Shown here: one piece after another, positions 16,282-24,138 of the stretch
Numbering within the stretch: position 1 is the stretch's first letter
Layout of the letters: each line of letters opens with the position of its first letter
Origin: Methylococcaceae bacterium
Lineage (GTDB): Bacteria > Pseudomonadota > Gammaproteobacteria > Methylococcales > Methylomonadaceae
Reading direction: 5' to 3'
Length of the DNA: 25,555 nucleotides
Assembly: GCA_030618325.1 (NCBI GenBank)
Contig: JAUXDP010000007.1
Span: forward strand, 1 to 25,555
The notes under the pieces: generated by a model
Databases searched by the model: none
Told to the model about the DNA's origin: nothing
The model's input: only the letters and a program-made list of their open reading frames with translations
Position numbers and translations under genes: made by a program

Positions 16282-18219
16282 ATGAACAGAAAGGTTATTC
16301 CTATCATTCATAAGATACTTTTACTAAGTATTTTGTCTTTAAGTGGAACGCAAAGTATGGCGATGATTGAGCCAACAGACCACTATAGAAATAGTTTTTT
16401 ACGAGTAGAGGAATTAATTAAAAAAGGTAATAAAGATCTGTTTTTGGATAAGCTTTCCGAATTATCAGACTATCCTTTATATCCTTACTTGATGTATCAG
16501 TGGCTTGGCAAAAATTTACATAATACTGTTGAAATTCAAGCCTTTCTAAGCAATTATCCCGAAAATCGGCATGCTGAATTATTAAGAAATGATTGGCTGG
16601 AGCATTTGGCTAAGCGTCAGGCATGGCAGGAAATAGCCGACTTCTACCGAGATAATGGCAATATCGCTGCTCAATGTCGGTATTACTGGGCTTTATATAA
16701 GACAGAAAAAAAACAAAAAGCCTTATACGGAATGACAAAGATATGGCCTGTAGCTGAACAGTTACCAAGAGCTTGTCATTCTTTGAAAAAGGTTTTTGTT
16801 AAGTCGCCTTTACTCACAACTGAAATGAAATGGCAGAGGTTTGAACTTGCTCTAAAGCAAGGGAATACAGTTCTTGCTAATCAGATACTCCATTTATTTG
16901 ACAAACAAAACAAAAGCACAGCAGCGTTGTGGTTAAAGGTTCATAACAATCCAACCCTAATTACTAATCTAAAGCATAGTCAGAAGCATGAAAAAGACAA
17001 AATTGCTTCGATTTTTGCTTATGGAGTGGAGCGCCTGGCTCGAAAAAAACTATCCAGTGCAATCAAAATTTGGGATTCATACAGAGATGATTTTGATCTG
17101 AGACAATTACGAAAACAGGAAGTGGAGAAAGAACTTGCCATCTGGATGGTTATCAGAAGAGATAAATTTGCCTATAACCGATTCAATGCATTAATTTTTA
17201 CAGATCAAGAAATTAGAGAGTGGCGAGTAAGGGCTGCGTTGCTGGAGAATAATTGGGCACATGTCATATCTGCGCTGAATAGATTAACTAATCTGGAAAA
17301 AATAAGGCCAAAATGGCAATACTGGCGAGCAAGAGCCTATTGGGAAACCGGGGGAGAGAAATTGGCAAAGCGAATTTTTTCTGACTTGGCTGACAAGCGG
17401 AATTTTTATGGTTTTGTTGCTGCTGATTATGTTGGTCAGGATTATCAACTGACTAATAAAAAGATTAAGCTACCACAGTTTAAACTTACTAATTTTGTCG
17501 AAAACAAGGAGTTTAAAGCCGTTCAGGAATTCAAATACTTTAATCGGGATGTAGAAGCACGTAAGCAATGGCAGTCAGCATTGGAAATTTTACCCAAATG
17601 GCAGGTTCCTGCGGCAGCCTTTTTGGCTCAAGAGCAAGGCTGGGATCAATTGGCAACAGAAACAATTAAAATGGCTGGCCATAAGCAAGATGTTGGGTTA
17701 CGTTTTTCTTTAGCCTACCGAAATCAAGTGATGAAGCATGCCCAGCAAAGAAATATCGATCCATCTATTGTTTTCAGTTTGATTCGTCGGGAAAGTGCTT
17801 TTAATAAAAATGCAGTTTCGCCTGTTGGAGCGCGGGGACTGATGCAGATTATGCCGGAAACAGGAAAGTTCATAGCCAAAAAACTAAAAGAAACCTGGCG
17901 AACCGTGGAGATGCTCTTTGATGCGGAAACTAACCTCAGATTTGGAACTTATTACTATAAACGTATGTTGGATCGTTTTAATGGCAATTTTGCTTTAGCG
18001 GCTGCTGCCTACAATGCCGGGCCACATCGGGTGAATAAATGGCTTCCCGACAAACAAGCCCTTCCTGCCGATATATGGATTGAAATGATCCCTTTTGATG
18101 AAACCCGAAAATACGTCGTTGCAGTGCTAACAAATGCACTGATCTATCAAGATCGACTGAAGCGCAATAGCTTGAAAATAACTGATATGTTGAAGGATAT
18201 TCGGCCCAGAAAAATATGA
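16282..18219 (+). CDS. slt: Soluble lytic murein transglycosylase
   Basis: This periplasmic enzyme cleaves the MurNAc-GlcNAc bond of peptidoglycan and leaves 1,6-anhydroMurNAc ends. It has 645 residues, the same as the E. coli Slt70 precursor. Residues 1-25 are a signal peptide (NRKVIPIIHKILLLSILSLSG, then SMA). Residues about 30-470 form the alpha-superhelical ring. The C-terminal SLT domain has catalytic Glu504 in RRESAFN, GARGLMQIMPETG and AAYNAGPHRV (575-584). ATG at 16282 is preferred; an in-frame GTG at 16273 would add MAS. The product feeds the muropeptide recycling in which NagZ, encoded convergently nearby, takes part. The gene begins 41 bases after the tRNA-Cys. Confidence 0.95.
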   Translation: MNRKVIPIIHKILLLSILSLSGTQSMAMIEPTDHYRNSFLRVEELIKKGNKDLFLDKLSELSDYPLYPYLMYQWLGKNLHNTVEIQAFLSNYPENRHAELLRNDWLEHLAKRQAWQEIADFYRDNGNIAAQCRYYWALYKTEKKQKALYGMTKIWPVAEQLPRACHSLKKVFVKSPLLTTEMKWQRFELALKQGNTVLANQILHLFDKQNKSTAALWLKVHNNPTLITNLKHSQKHEKDKIASIFAYGVERLARKKLSSAIKIWDSYRDDFDLRQLRKQEVEKELAIWMVIRRDKFAYNRFNALIFTDQEIREWRVRAALLENNWAHVISALNRLTNLEKIRPKWQYWRARAYWETGGEKLAKRIFSDLADKRNFYGFVAADYVGQDYQLTNKKIKLPQFKLTNFVENKEFKAVQEFKYFNRDVEARKQWQSALEILPKWQVPAAAFLAQEQGWDQLATETIKMAGHKQDVGLRFSLAYRNQVMKHAQQRNIDPSIVFSLIRRESAFNKNAVSPVGARGLMQIMPETGKFIAKKLKETWRTVEMLFDAETNLRFGTYYYKRMLDRFNGNFALAAAAYNAGPHRVNKWLPDKQALPADIWIEMIPFDETRKYVVAVLTNALIYQDRLKRNSLKITDMLKDIRPRKI

Positions 18220-18238
18220 TTTTTTTAGATAAGCTCAA

Positions 18239-18979
18239 TTAAATCCAATTATTTAGTACTTTTTCAAGTAAGAGTGCCGTATCGGTCATTCCTGCTTTTA
18301 GGTTTTGTTCGATTTCTGACATAGTGATTTCACCGGCAGATTTGCCAGCAGCCCAGTTGGCTACCACGGCACAAGCCACATACCCTATATCTAGCTCTTT
18401 TGCCAGAGCCGCTTCAGGCATGCCTGTCATGCCGACTAAATCGCAACCATCTTGTTCCATACGCAAGATTTCTGCAGCAGTTTCAAGACGAGGCCCTTGA
18501 GTGCATCCATACACTCCGCCAGAGTATATATCTATGTTAGCCAGCTGAGCGGCATTAATTAGTAGATTACGCAAATCTTCAGAGTAAGGGTTTGTGAAAT
18601 CTATATGAACGACTTGATCCAGGTTATCTTCAAAAAAACTATGCTGTCGACCATAACTGTAATCAATAATTTGTTCCGGGATAACTATTCGTCCGGGATG
18701 CATTGCAGTCGTAATTCCACCCACAGCGGCTACACCAATGATGTTTTTTACTCCAAGTTGCTTCAGTCCCCAGATATTGGCGCAATAATTGATTTTATGT
18801 GGGGGAATAATATGCGGGTTGCCATGGCGAGTAAGAAAAATGATATCTTTACCGTTTAACTGCCCCAATAGATAATCAGCAGAAGGGGGGCCGAAGGGTG
18901 TGGAAAGTTGTTTTTTTTCTGAAATCTGTAGACCGTTTATTTGACTGAGCCCAGTGCCACCAATAATTGCTATTGTCAT
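18239..18979 (-). CDS. S-methyl-5'-thioinosine phosphorylase (MTAP/PNP family)
   Basis: This 246-residue cytoplasmic enzyme cleaves a methylthio-nucleoside with phosphate to give 5-methylthioribose-1-phosphate and a free base. The family signatures are IIGGTGL (5-11, phosphate loop), LTRHGNPHIIPPHKINY (48-64), CTQGPRLET (158-166) and VGMTGMPEAALA (181-192). The purine-site segment is VANWAAGKSAG (205-215). From memory it closely resembles Pseudomonas aeruginosa PA3004, which was shown to prefer methylthioinosine, hence this name over MTA phosphorylase. The base released would be hypoxanthine, exactly the substrate of the hpt product encoded eight bases upstream, giving a coherent salvage operon with nagZ. 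Specificity between thioinosine and thioadenosine is not provable here. Confidence 0.88.
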   Translation of the reverse strand: MTIAIIGGTGLSQINGLQISEKKQLSTPFGPPSADYLLGQLNGKDIIFLTRHGNPHIIPPHKINYCANIWGLKQLGVKNIIGVAAVGGITTAMHPGRIVIPEQIIDYSYGRQHSFFEDNLDQVVHIDFTNPYSEDLRNLLINAAQLANIDIYSGGVYGCTQGPRLETAAEILRMEQDGCDLVGMTGMPEAALAKELDIGYVACAVVANWAAGKSAGEITMSEIEQNLKAGMTDTALLLEKVLNNWI

Positions 18980-18987
18980 ACTTTTTC

Positions 18988-19530
18988 CTAAAGATCTTTA
19001 CAGGCAAAAATGCCAGGTGCATTGCGTAAATAGCCTTTATAGTCCATGCCATAACCAAAAAGATAACGATTAACTACTTGCAAGCCTACAAAATCCGCTT
19101 GTATTGGTTTGGGTTTTGCCAGGTTTTTATTAACCAGAACTGCACTATAAATTGAGGCTGCGCCTTGTTGTTCACAGAACTGATGAATAGCGGCAAGGGT
19201 TAAGCCTTCATCAAGAATATCATCGACTATAAGTACCGTTCTGTTTTTTAGTTCTGTCTCCGGTTTATGGAGCCACTTAATATCATTGCCAGTAGTCGTG
19301 TTTCGATAGCGGCTGGCATTGATAGCATCAATTGTCAGAGGGAAGTTTAGTCGGGTAAGCAATTTTCCAGCCGTGACAATCCCGCCGTTCATAACACACA
19401 GAAAAACAAGGTTAGTTTCGGCAAGCTTCAAATTAATTTTTTCGGCCATGCCATCAATCGCTTTTTCTACCTGCGTTTCGCTATATAGCAATTCAGCTGT
19501 TGCCTCTGTTTGTTTGATTTCGTCAATCAT
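18988..19530 (-). CDS. hpt: Hypoxanthine-guanine phosphoribosyltransferase
   Basis: This cytoplasmic purine salvage enzyme turns hypoxanthine or guanine plus PRPP into IMP or GMP. With the ATG at 19530 the protein has 180 residues, the normal size. The PRPP-binding motif is VLIVDDILDEGLT (99-111), the pyrophosphate loop is CVMNGG (45-50), and VNRYLFGYGMDYKGYLRN (153-170) is the C-terminal purine-site region. The ATG at 19530 overlaps the nagZ stop (ATGA), which fixes the start. A longer frame starting further upstream inside nagZ is unlikely. It is the middle gene of nagZ-hpt-phosphorylase, and its substrate hypoxanthine would be released by the next enzyme. Confidence 0.93.
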   Translation of the reverse strand: MIDEIKQTEATAELLYSETQVEKAIDGMAEKINLKLAETNLVFLCVMNGGIVTAGKLLTRLNFPLTIDAINASRYRNTTTGNDIKWLHKPETELKNRTVLIVDDILDEGLTLAAIHQFCEQQGAASIYSAVLVNKNLAKPKPIQADFVGLQVVNRYLFGYGMDYKGYLRNAPGIFACKDL

Positions 19531-20540
19531 GCTGCTGTGATGTGATTTAATTGGGATGATACTTGCTGCCACTTTTCAGTTTTACACAGGTGATCAAAAT
19601 CTGATAAAGGCTTACCTAACATCTGCAATAATCTTTGTTCTCTTATGTCATTTTGTTTTATCGGAGTCGCATCCAGAACCTGTTCTGCTGCATTTGGATT
19701 ATTGCAAACCAGAATCATATCGCAACCAGCTTGTTGGGCAACTCTACCTCTCTCAGCAAAATCACCCACACAAGCCGCTCCTTCCATGCTTAAGTCATCG
19801 CTAAAAACAGCGCCATCAAAGCCTAGTTCAGTGCGTAAAATCTGTTCAATCCATATTTGAGAAAAACCGGCGGGCTGGCTATCAATTTCAGGATAGACAA
19901 CATGTGCAGGCATAATGCCTTCAAGGCCTTCAGCAATAAGTCTTTTGAACGGTAGTAAGTCTTTCTTACGAATATCGTCTAGATTTCTTGGGTCACTGGG
20001 TAAGGTTAGATGTGAGTCTAAAGCGACAGCTCCGTGACCGGGAAAATGTTTGCCCACCGCTGACATTCCAGCCAGGTTCATTCCCTTACGAAACCTGCTG
20101 GCAAGCTCAGCGGCTTGTTCTGGGTCTGGAGAGAAGGAGCGATCTCCTATAATTTGACTGACCCCACAATCAACGTCTAAAACTGGAGCGAAACTAAAAT
20201 CTACTCCGACGGCTAGAAGTTCTGAAGCCATTAGCCAACCAGCAGACTGAATGCAATCTGGGTTATCAAGATAGGTAAGGGCAGAGGGTAAGTAAGTGAA
20301 TCCCTCTTGAAAGCGTTGTACACGTCCACCTTCCTGATCAACCGCAATCAGAATAGGACCATTTCTGACTGATTTAATGTCTTGAGTCAGTGTGGAAACT
20401 TGTTGGCGATCATAATAATTCCGGGCAAATAAAATAACCGCACCGGTGTTGGGATGGGCAATTTTTTCCCGATCATAGGAGGTGAGGGTTTGCCCCTCAA
20501 TATCAATCATGACCGGGCCAATGGCTAGTTTATTATTCAT
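19527..20540 (-). CDS. nagZ: Beta-N-acetylhexosaminidase (cytoplasmic muropeptide recycling)
   Basis: This glycoside hydrolase family 3 enzyme removes GlcNAc from GlcNAc-1,6-anhydroMurNAc peptides in the cytoplasm. It has 337 residues, typical of proteobacterial NagZ. AVDQEGGRVQRF (66-77) and KHFPGHGAVALDSH (164-177) are the family signatures; the latter carries the Asp-His acid/base loop. FSDDLSM (246-252) carries the nucleophilic aspartate. There is no signal peptide. It is first in a three-gene minus-strand operon and overlaps hpt by four bases. It is divergent from the FliL-like gene, with 54 bases between the starts, so the promoters are compressed there. Confidence 0.95.
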   Translation of the reverse strand: MNNKLAIGPVMIDIEGQTLTSYDREKIAHPNTGAVILFARNYYDRQQVSTLTQDIKSVRNGPILIAVDQEGGRVQRFQEGFTYLPSALTYLDNPDCIQSAGWLMASELLAVGVDFSFAPVLDVDCGVSQIIGDRSFSPDPEQAAELASRFRKGMNLAGMSAVGKHFPGHGAVALDSHLTLPSDPRNLDDIRKKDLLPFKRLIAEGLEGIMPAHVVYPEIDSQPAGFSQIWIEQILRTELGFDGAVFSDDLSMEGAACVGDFAERGRVAQQAGCDMILVCNNPNAAEQVLDATPIKQNDIREQRLLQMLGKPLSDFDHLCKTEKWQQVSSQLNHITAA

Positions 20541-20594
20541 CTTTACTGCGTAGTTGTACTATATTTAAAGTGTTTGAATCAACAGGAGTTCCAA

Positions 20595-20987
20595 GTGCGG
20601 GTATTATTAATGATGTTAGGGTTTTTGTTTTTTTCCGGATTTGTTTATGCAGAAGATGATGAAGTTGAAGCACCTGTCATAGAATATCTGGAAATGCAGC
20701 CAAAGTTTACCGTTAATTTAGCGGAACGGAAAAAATATTTGTTGGTTAATGTGCAACTAATGGTTGAAGGTACGGAAGCTATTGAGATAATTAAAAAACA
20801 CCTTCCGGCATTACGTCACCAATTGATCATGTTATTTAGCGGTCGTTTTGCTGCTGAGCTACAATCCACCGAACAACGAGAAAAATTACGCCAGGAAGCC
20901 ACCGAAACTATTAGAGAAACATTGAGGAAGTATACCAAGGTTGATGGCCTTAAAGATTTGTTTTTTACTGAGTTTTTAGTTAATTAA
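20595..20987 (+). CDS. FliL-like protein, orphan of any flagellar operon
   Basis: This 130-residue FliL-family protein starts at GTG 20595, chosen because AGGAG lies six bases upstream; a TTG at 20574 is the longer alternative. Residues 1-19 (hydrophobic, ending in VYA) look like a cleavable signal peptide or a single anchor. The rest matches FliL: YLEMQPKFTVNLAERKKYLLVNVQLMVEG, the LRHQLIMLFSGR helix, and a C-terminal TKVDGLKDLFFTEFLVN strand. FliL proteins associate with flagellar stators, but no flagellar gene is in this window, so it may serve another envelope complex. Its gene is followed eight bases later by a MITE-like repeat. Confidence 0.8.
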   Translation: MRVLLMMLGFLFFSGFVYAEDDEVEAPVIEYLEMQPKFTVNLAERKKYLLVNVQLMVEGTEAIEIIKKHLPALRHQLIMLFSGRFAAELQSTEQREKLRQEATETIRETLRKYTKVDGLKDLFFTEFLVN

Positions 20988-20994
20988 AGATATT

Positions 20995-21156
20995 TATACT
21001 CTCCGCACATGAGTTTTTAGCACCTATGCACGCCGTTTTTTGCGGATGGCTACGTTGAAAAACCTTGCTGTAGATTGCTATAGCGGCGTTTTTTCGCCTT
21101 ACCCTCCACAAAAAATGACGCACCTAACTACTAAAAACTCATGTGCGGAAAGTATA
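20995..21156. repeat. MITE-like element with 26-bp inverted repeats ending in the GDT1-family gene
   Basis: Positions 20995-21020 are inverted at 21131-21156, with a perfect core CCGCACATGAGTTTTTAG (18 bases) and one mismatch over 26. The interior holds two similar GGCGTTTTTT-like blocks and no gene. The left end lies eight bases after the FliL-like stop. The right end lies inside the 3' end of the transporter gene and supplies its stop codon. It could also fold as a long hairpin and end both converging transcripts. Confidence 0.65.
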
Positions 21157-21814
21157 CTTTTAAATAGGCTAAAAGTTCGTTTGGAAAATGTATATTTGCA
21201 CTGTATCCAGCATATCCAGCCATTATCAAAAAAATTATACCGCTGATGCGATGCAAGAATTTTATAGAGAATTTTTGCAGAATCCTTCGGCCCGCAAATA
21301 TACCAATAGCTGTAGTTGAAGCTAACGCAATTGTCGCACCTAACCATACCGCCACCGGTAAAGCTGCGCTACTCAAAGCCACTACTGCCAGCTGGGTTTT
21401 ATCGCCAAATTCAGCTACGGTAATTAAAACAAAGGTGGAGAAAAAAATATTGTGTATGTTTTTTTGTGTTGTGGTGTCATTATCATCCTGATGGTTTGCT
21501 AATAAAGCATAAAACCCAAACACTGCAAACAAAAGCATAACGATGGTCGCAATAAGATACTCAGGAAGCCAGGAGGCGATAATGGCTCCAAAAGTAACAG
21601 CGAGCCCATTTAAAAAAATGAAGGCGAGCAAAGCACCGAAAAAAACAGGAAATGCTTTGTGTCGAAAGGCCAGTGTCATGCAGACAAGCTGGCTTTTATC
21701 ACCGAACTCTGCAGCAAAAATCAGGGTAAAACTACTAGCTGCAATATTTAACCATTCTGCAAAGTTACTTGAAAGGGTATATAGTTCTTGATAATCGGGA
21801 ATAATTAATTCCAT
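21131..21814 (-). CDS. TMEM165/GDT1 (UPF0016) family cation transporter
   Basis: This inner-membrane protein of 227 residues has six to seven membrane segments and the two defining repeats AEFGDKSQL (36-43 region) and AEFGDKTQL (135-142 region). Bacterial homologues export Mn2+, and eukaryotic ones move Mn2+/Ca2+ against H+. The acidic EFGDK loops are the cation site. The last eight codons and the stop lie within the inverted repeat of the adjacent element, so the native C-terminus has probably been replaced. The ATG lies seven bases from a second repeat and has no visible ribosome binding site. The ZIP transporter gene next upstream on the same strand suggests a divalent-metal homeostasis pair. 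Confidence 0.9.
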   Translation of the reverse strand: MELIIPDYQELYTLSSNFAEWLNIAASSFTLIFAAEFGDKSQLVCMTLAFRHKAFPVFFGALLAFIFLNGLAVTFGAIIASWLPEYLIATIVMLLFAVFGFYALLANHQDDNDTTTQKNIHNIFFSTFVLITVAEFGDKTQLAVVALSSAALPVAVWLGATIALASTTAIGIFAGRRILQKFSIKFLHRISGIIFLIMAGYAGYSANIHFPNELLAYLKVYFPHMSF

Positions 21815-21820
21815 GGATTA

Positions 21821-21981
21821 AGAGGCTATCTGGTCAAAAATAACTCGGTTGCAAAAGCGGTAATAATCGCCCATATTACCGAAAATTTTCGTTAAATAGT
21901 TCACTATTCGCCCCCAATTTTCAAAAATCTGGCCGTTTGTACCACTTTTTCGCTTCGATTATTTTTAACCAGACAGCCTCT
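21821..21981. repeat. MITE-like element between the ZIP and GDT1-family genes
   Basis: Bases 21821-21843, beginning AGAGGCTATCTGGTC, are inverted at 21959-21981 with two mismatches in 23. Similarity continues less well inward (GCAAAAGCGGTA against CGAAAAAGTGGTA). The interior of about 115 bases is non-coding. It fills almost the whole gap between the ZIP stop and the GDT1-family start, so it must contain the latter gene's 5' leader. Its ends differ from those of the other two elements in this window. Confidence 0.62.
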
Positions 21982-21995
21982 AAAGCGTAAGCTGA

Positions 21996-22934
21996 TTAGC
22001 TGAGTATATTATCTAGTATCATCATGATAATAAACCCGATCATTAATGAGAAAGTGGCAAGCCTGGAACGTTCCTTGCTGTGCGTTTCCGGGATAATTTC
22101 TTCAGAAATTACAAATAGCATCGCCCCGGCTGCAAAGCCCATTGCAATAGGAAGCAATGGAGCAAATGCATTAACCATAGAGATACCCAGCAGTCCACCA
22201 ACCGGTTCAACCAGTCCAGTCAAGGTGGCAATTCCCACTGCCTTCCATTTATTGTAACCCAAACCAACCAGGGGTAATGCGACAGCCAGGCCCTCGGGTA
22301 TGTTCTGTAGAGCGATAGCAGTCGCCAGGACTATGCCATTTTTCATGTCACCAGAACCAAAGCTGACCCCGACTGATAAGCCTTCCGGGAAATTATGGAT
22401 GGTAATGGCTGTGATAAATAGCCATATTTTTTGAAAGGATTCAAATTGCGTATCTGTTATAGAGTCGAATCGTATATGCGGTAAGCGCTTATCTGCAAAA
22501 TGCAGAAAAATAGCACCGATCAGCATTCCGCAGGAAACTACCCATATTCCTTTTCCCGGCCACATTTGATTGCCGTATTCCATGCCTGGCACGAGTAGCG
22601 AGAACGCGGTTGCTGCCAGCATGACCCCAGCAGCCGCACCGAGTAAACTATTGAACAAACGATCAGAGATGGTTTTAAAAAATGCTGCGGGCAGAGCGCC
22701 AAGGCCAGTCGCTAAACCTGCAAGAATACTGGCGACAAAACCAATGGCAGCTATTTTCCCAAAAAACAAATATAAGGCACCAATAATAATGATTTGTGAG
22801 GTAATAAAAAAACCAGAAATTATAGCCCAACGTTTTATTTTGGGCATTTCCTGAAGCTTCTTGACAGCTTGGCTGGATTGGATGCTTGTGTATTGTTTAG
22901 CAAAAAAACTTTGTAAAGTTGATGTTTCTGTCAT
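21996..22934 (-). CDS. ZIP family divalent metal transporter
   Basis: This inner-membrane transporter has 312 residues and about eight membrane segments. The metal site is in the paired motifs HNFPEGLSVG (180-189) and QNIPEGLAVALPL (210-222). The Gln in the second motif matches the arrangement I recall for the Bordetella ZIP rather than the His of ZupT. ZIP proteins import Zn2+, Fe2+ or Mn2+. ATG at 22934 is chosen because AGGA lies six bases upstream; a TTG at 22949 is less likely. It is divergent from cobO and on the same strand as the GDT1-family gene, though a repeat now separates the two. Confidence 0.92.
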   Translation of the reverse strand: MTETSTLQSFFAKQYTSIQSSQAVKKLQEMPKIKRWAIISGFFITSQIIIIGALYLFFGKIAAIGFVASILAGLATGLGALPAAFFKTISDRLFNSLLGAAAGVMLAATAFSLLVPGMEYGNQMWPGKGIWVVSCGMLIGAIFLHFADKRLPHIRFDSITDTQFESFQKIWLFITAITIHNFPEGLSVGVSFGSGDMKNGIVLATAIALQNIPEGLAVALPLVGLGYNKWKAVGIATLTGLVEPVGGLLGISMVNAFAPLLPIAMGFAAGAMLFVISEEIIPETHSKERSRLATFSLMIGFIIMMILDNILS

Positions 22935-23017
22935 TGTAATTCCTGTCAAAATTTGACATTAATATAACCGATATTTTAGATATTTGATGAAAAACAGGAT
23001 AAATATACAAAACCATT

Positions 23018-23554
23018 ATGAAATCAAGAGATAGGCGGCATGGATTGGTTGTAGTGAATACCGGTGAAGGAAAGGGCAAATCATCTAGTGCTTTTGGCAT
23101 GGTTTTTAGAGCTGCTGGCTGGGGTATGAAAGTTTGCGTGATCCAATTTATTAAAGGCCAATGGCAAACGGGTGAGCAGAAAGCAGCAGTGCTATTTGAT
23201 AATATCGAATGGCATAATTTGGGGGATGGTTTCACCTGGGATACCAAAAACCCCGAACAAGATATAAAAACCAGCCGAGAAATTTGGGAATTCAGTAAAC
23301 AGAAAATTATTTCGGAAAACTTTGATATGGTCTTACTTGATGAGATTAATTACTGTTGTGGTTACAATTGGATTAGCGGGCAGGAAATTAGTGATTTTAT
23401 CCAAAATAACAAGCCACCCTGGATGCATTTAATCTTGACTGGTCGGGATGCCGCTTCTGAAGTCATTGAAATAGCAGACACAGTAACTGAAATGACCAAA
23501 ATCAAGCACGCTTATGAGCAAGGAATTTATGCCGAGCAGGGGGTGGAATTTTAA
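23018..23554 (+). CDS. cobO: Cob(I)yrinic acid a,c-diamide adenosyltransferase
   Basis: This cytoplasmic enzyme of the BtuR/CobA(CobO) family transfers the 5'-deoxyadenosyl group from ATP to cobalt. It has 178 residues. NTGEGKGKSSSA (14-25) is the ATP P-loop, VIQFIKGQW and the LLDEINYC segment are family signatures, and LILTGRDA closes the core. No other cobalamin gene is in the window and I see no B12 riboswitch in the 83-base gap before it, so it is probably a housekeeping or salvage gene. The C-terminus (YEQGIYAEQGVEF) matches the family ending. Confidence 0.93.
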   Translation: MKSRDRRHGLVVVNTGEGKGKSSSAFGMVFRAAGWGMKVCVIQFIKGQWQTGEQKAAVLFDNIEWHNLGDGFTWDTKNPEQDIKTSREIWEFSKQKIISENFDMVLLDEINYCCGYNWISGQEISDFIQNNKPPWMHLILTGRDAASEVIEIADTVTEMTKIKHAYEQGIYAEQGVEF

Positions 23555-23575
23555 CTCTTTCTCCAAATCAAAAAG

Positions 23576-23938
23576 CTATGAGTTAGATTGAATCCACGAA
23601 TGAGCGTCATCTATATTGCTGAAATACGCGACATTTTTATCTTTAAGAAAATAAAATTGTGCGTAATACAAGTCATTAATCTGACGGTTTGTATTTGGAA
23701 TAACAAAAGCAATAGCACTACCAATGTGATGCTTGTTGCTGGCAATTAGTTTTTTTGCTTTTTCGCAAAGTATGTAATTTCCACTGATTAAGGCAATCAC
23801 ATTGAGTTTTTTCGTAAACTTTTCTTTAACGATTCGAGAAATCCAGAACACATCTTGATTAAAAATTTTCTCCTGAGTATGGAGATCTATCAAGATGGTA
23901 TCGCGATATTCTTTAACTCTGATTTTGCCGTTGTCCAT
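23576..23938 (-). CDS. Hypothetical small protein, possibly STAS/SpoIIAA-like
   Basis: This 120-residue cytoplasmic protein has no signal or membrane segment. The alternating beta-alpha pattern could be a SpoIIAA-like (STAS) fold, which often has this length: a KEYRDTILIDLHTQEKI strand, VIALISGNYILC, AIAFVIPNTNRQI, and a final DAHSWIQS helix resembling the 'A..WL' ending of such proteins. This is a weak pattern match only. It converges with cobO (22 bases between stops). It diverges from the rhomboid gene with a 200-base gap that likely holds both promoters. Confidence 0.6.
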   Translation of the reverse strand: MDNGKIRVKEYRDTILIDLHTQEKIFNQDVFWISRIVKEKFTKKLNVIALISGNYILCEKAKKLIASNKHHIGSAIAFVIPNTNRQINDLYYAQFYFLKDKNVAYFSNIDDAHSWIQSNS

Positions 23939-24138
23939 AGTTTTTGAATACCAAGTGTTTCACTAAGAATTCCACTATATCCCAATATAGAAAAAGTTGC
24001 ACGAAAAATTGTAGGGTTTTGTTGTGTTACACTTTGGCTTGTTTTATTTATCCCAAAATATCGGCTAAGTACGAATTTTTTAGGTTTATGAGGCAAGTTA
24101 ATTTCTTGATATGTAGTCACTCCTCAACAGGAAAGCTA

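Noticed and set aside
16091..16285. 64-codon plus-strand frame between the PhnD-like gene and slt
   Set aside because: It runs straight through the tRNA-Cys gene and has no family resemblance.
22935..23017. B12 riboswitch before cobO
   Set aside because: The gap is only 83 bases, AT-rich, and shows no B12-box-like structure.
23944..24138. N-terminal extension of the rhomboid protease
   Set aside because: The added residues lack rhomboid similarity, while ATG 24139 has a good ribosome binding site just before the first membrane helix.
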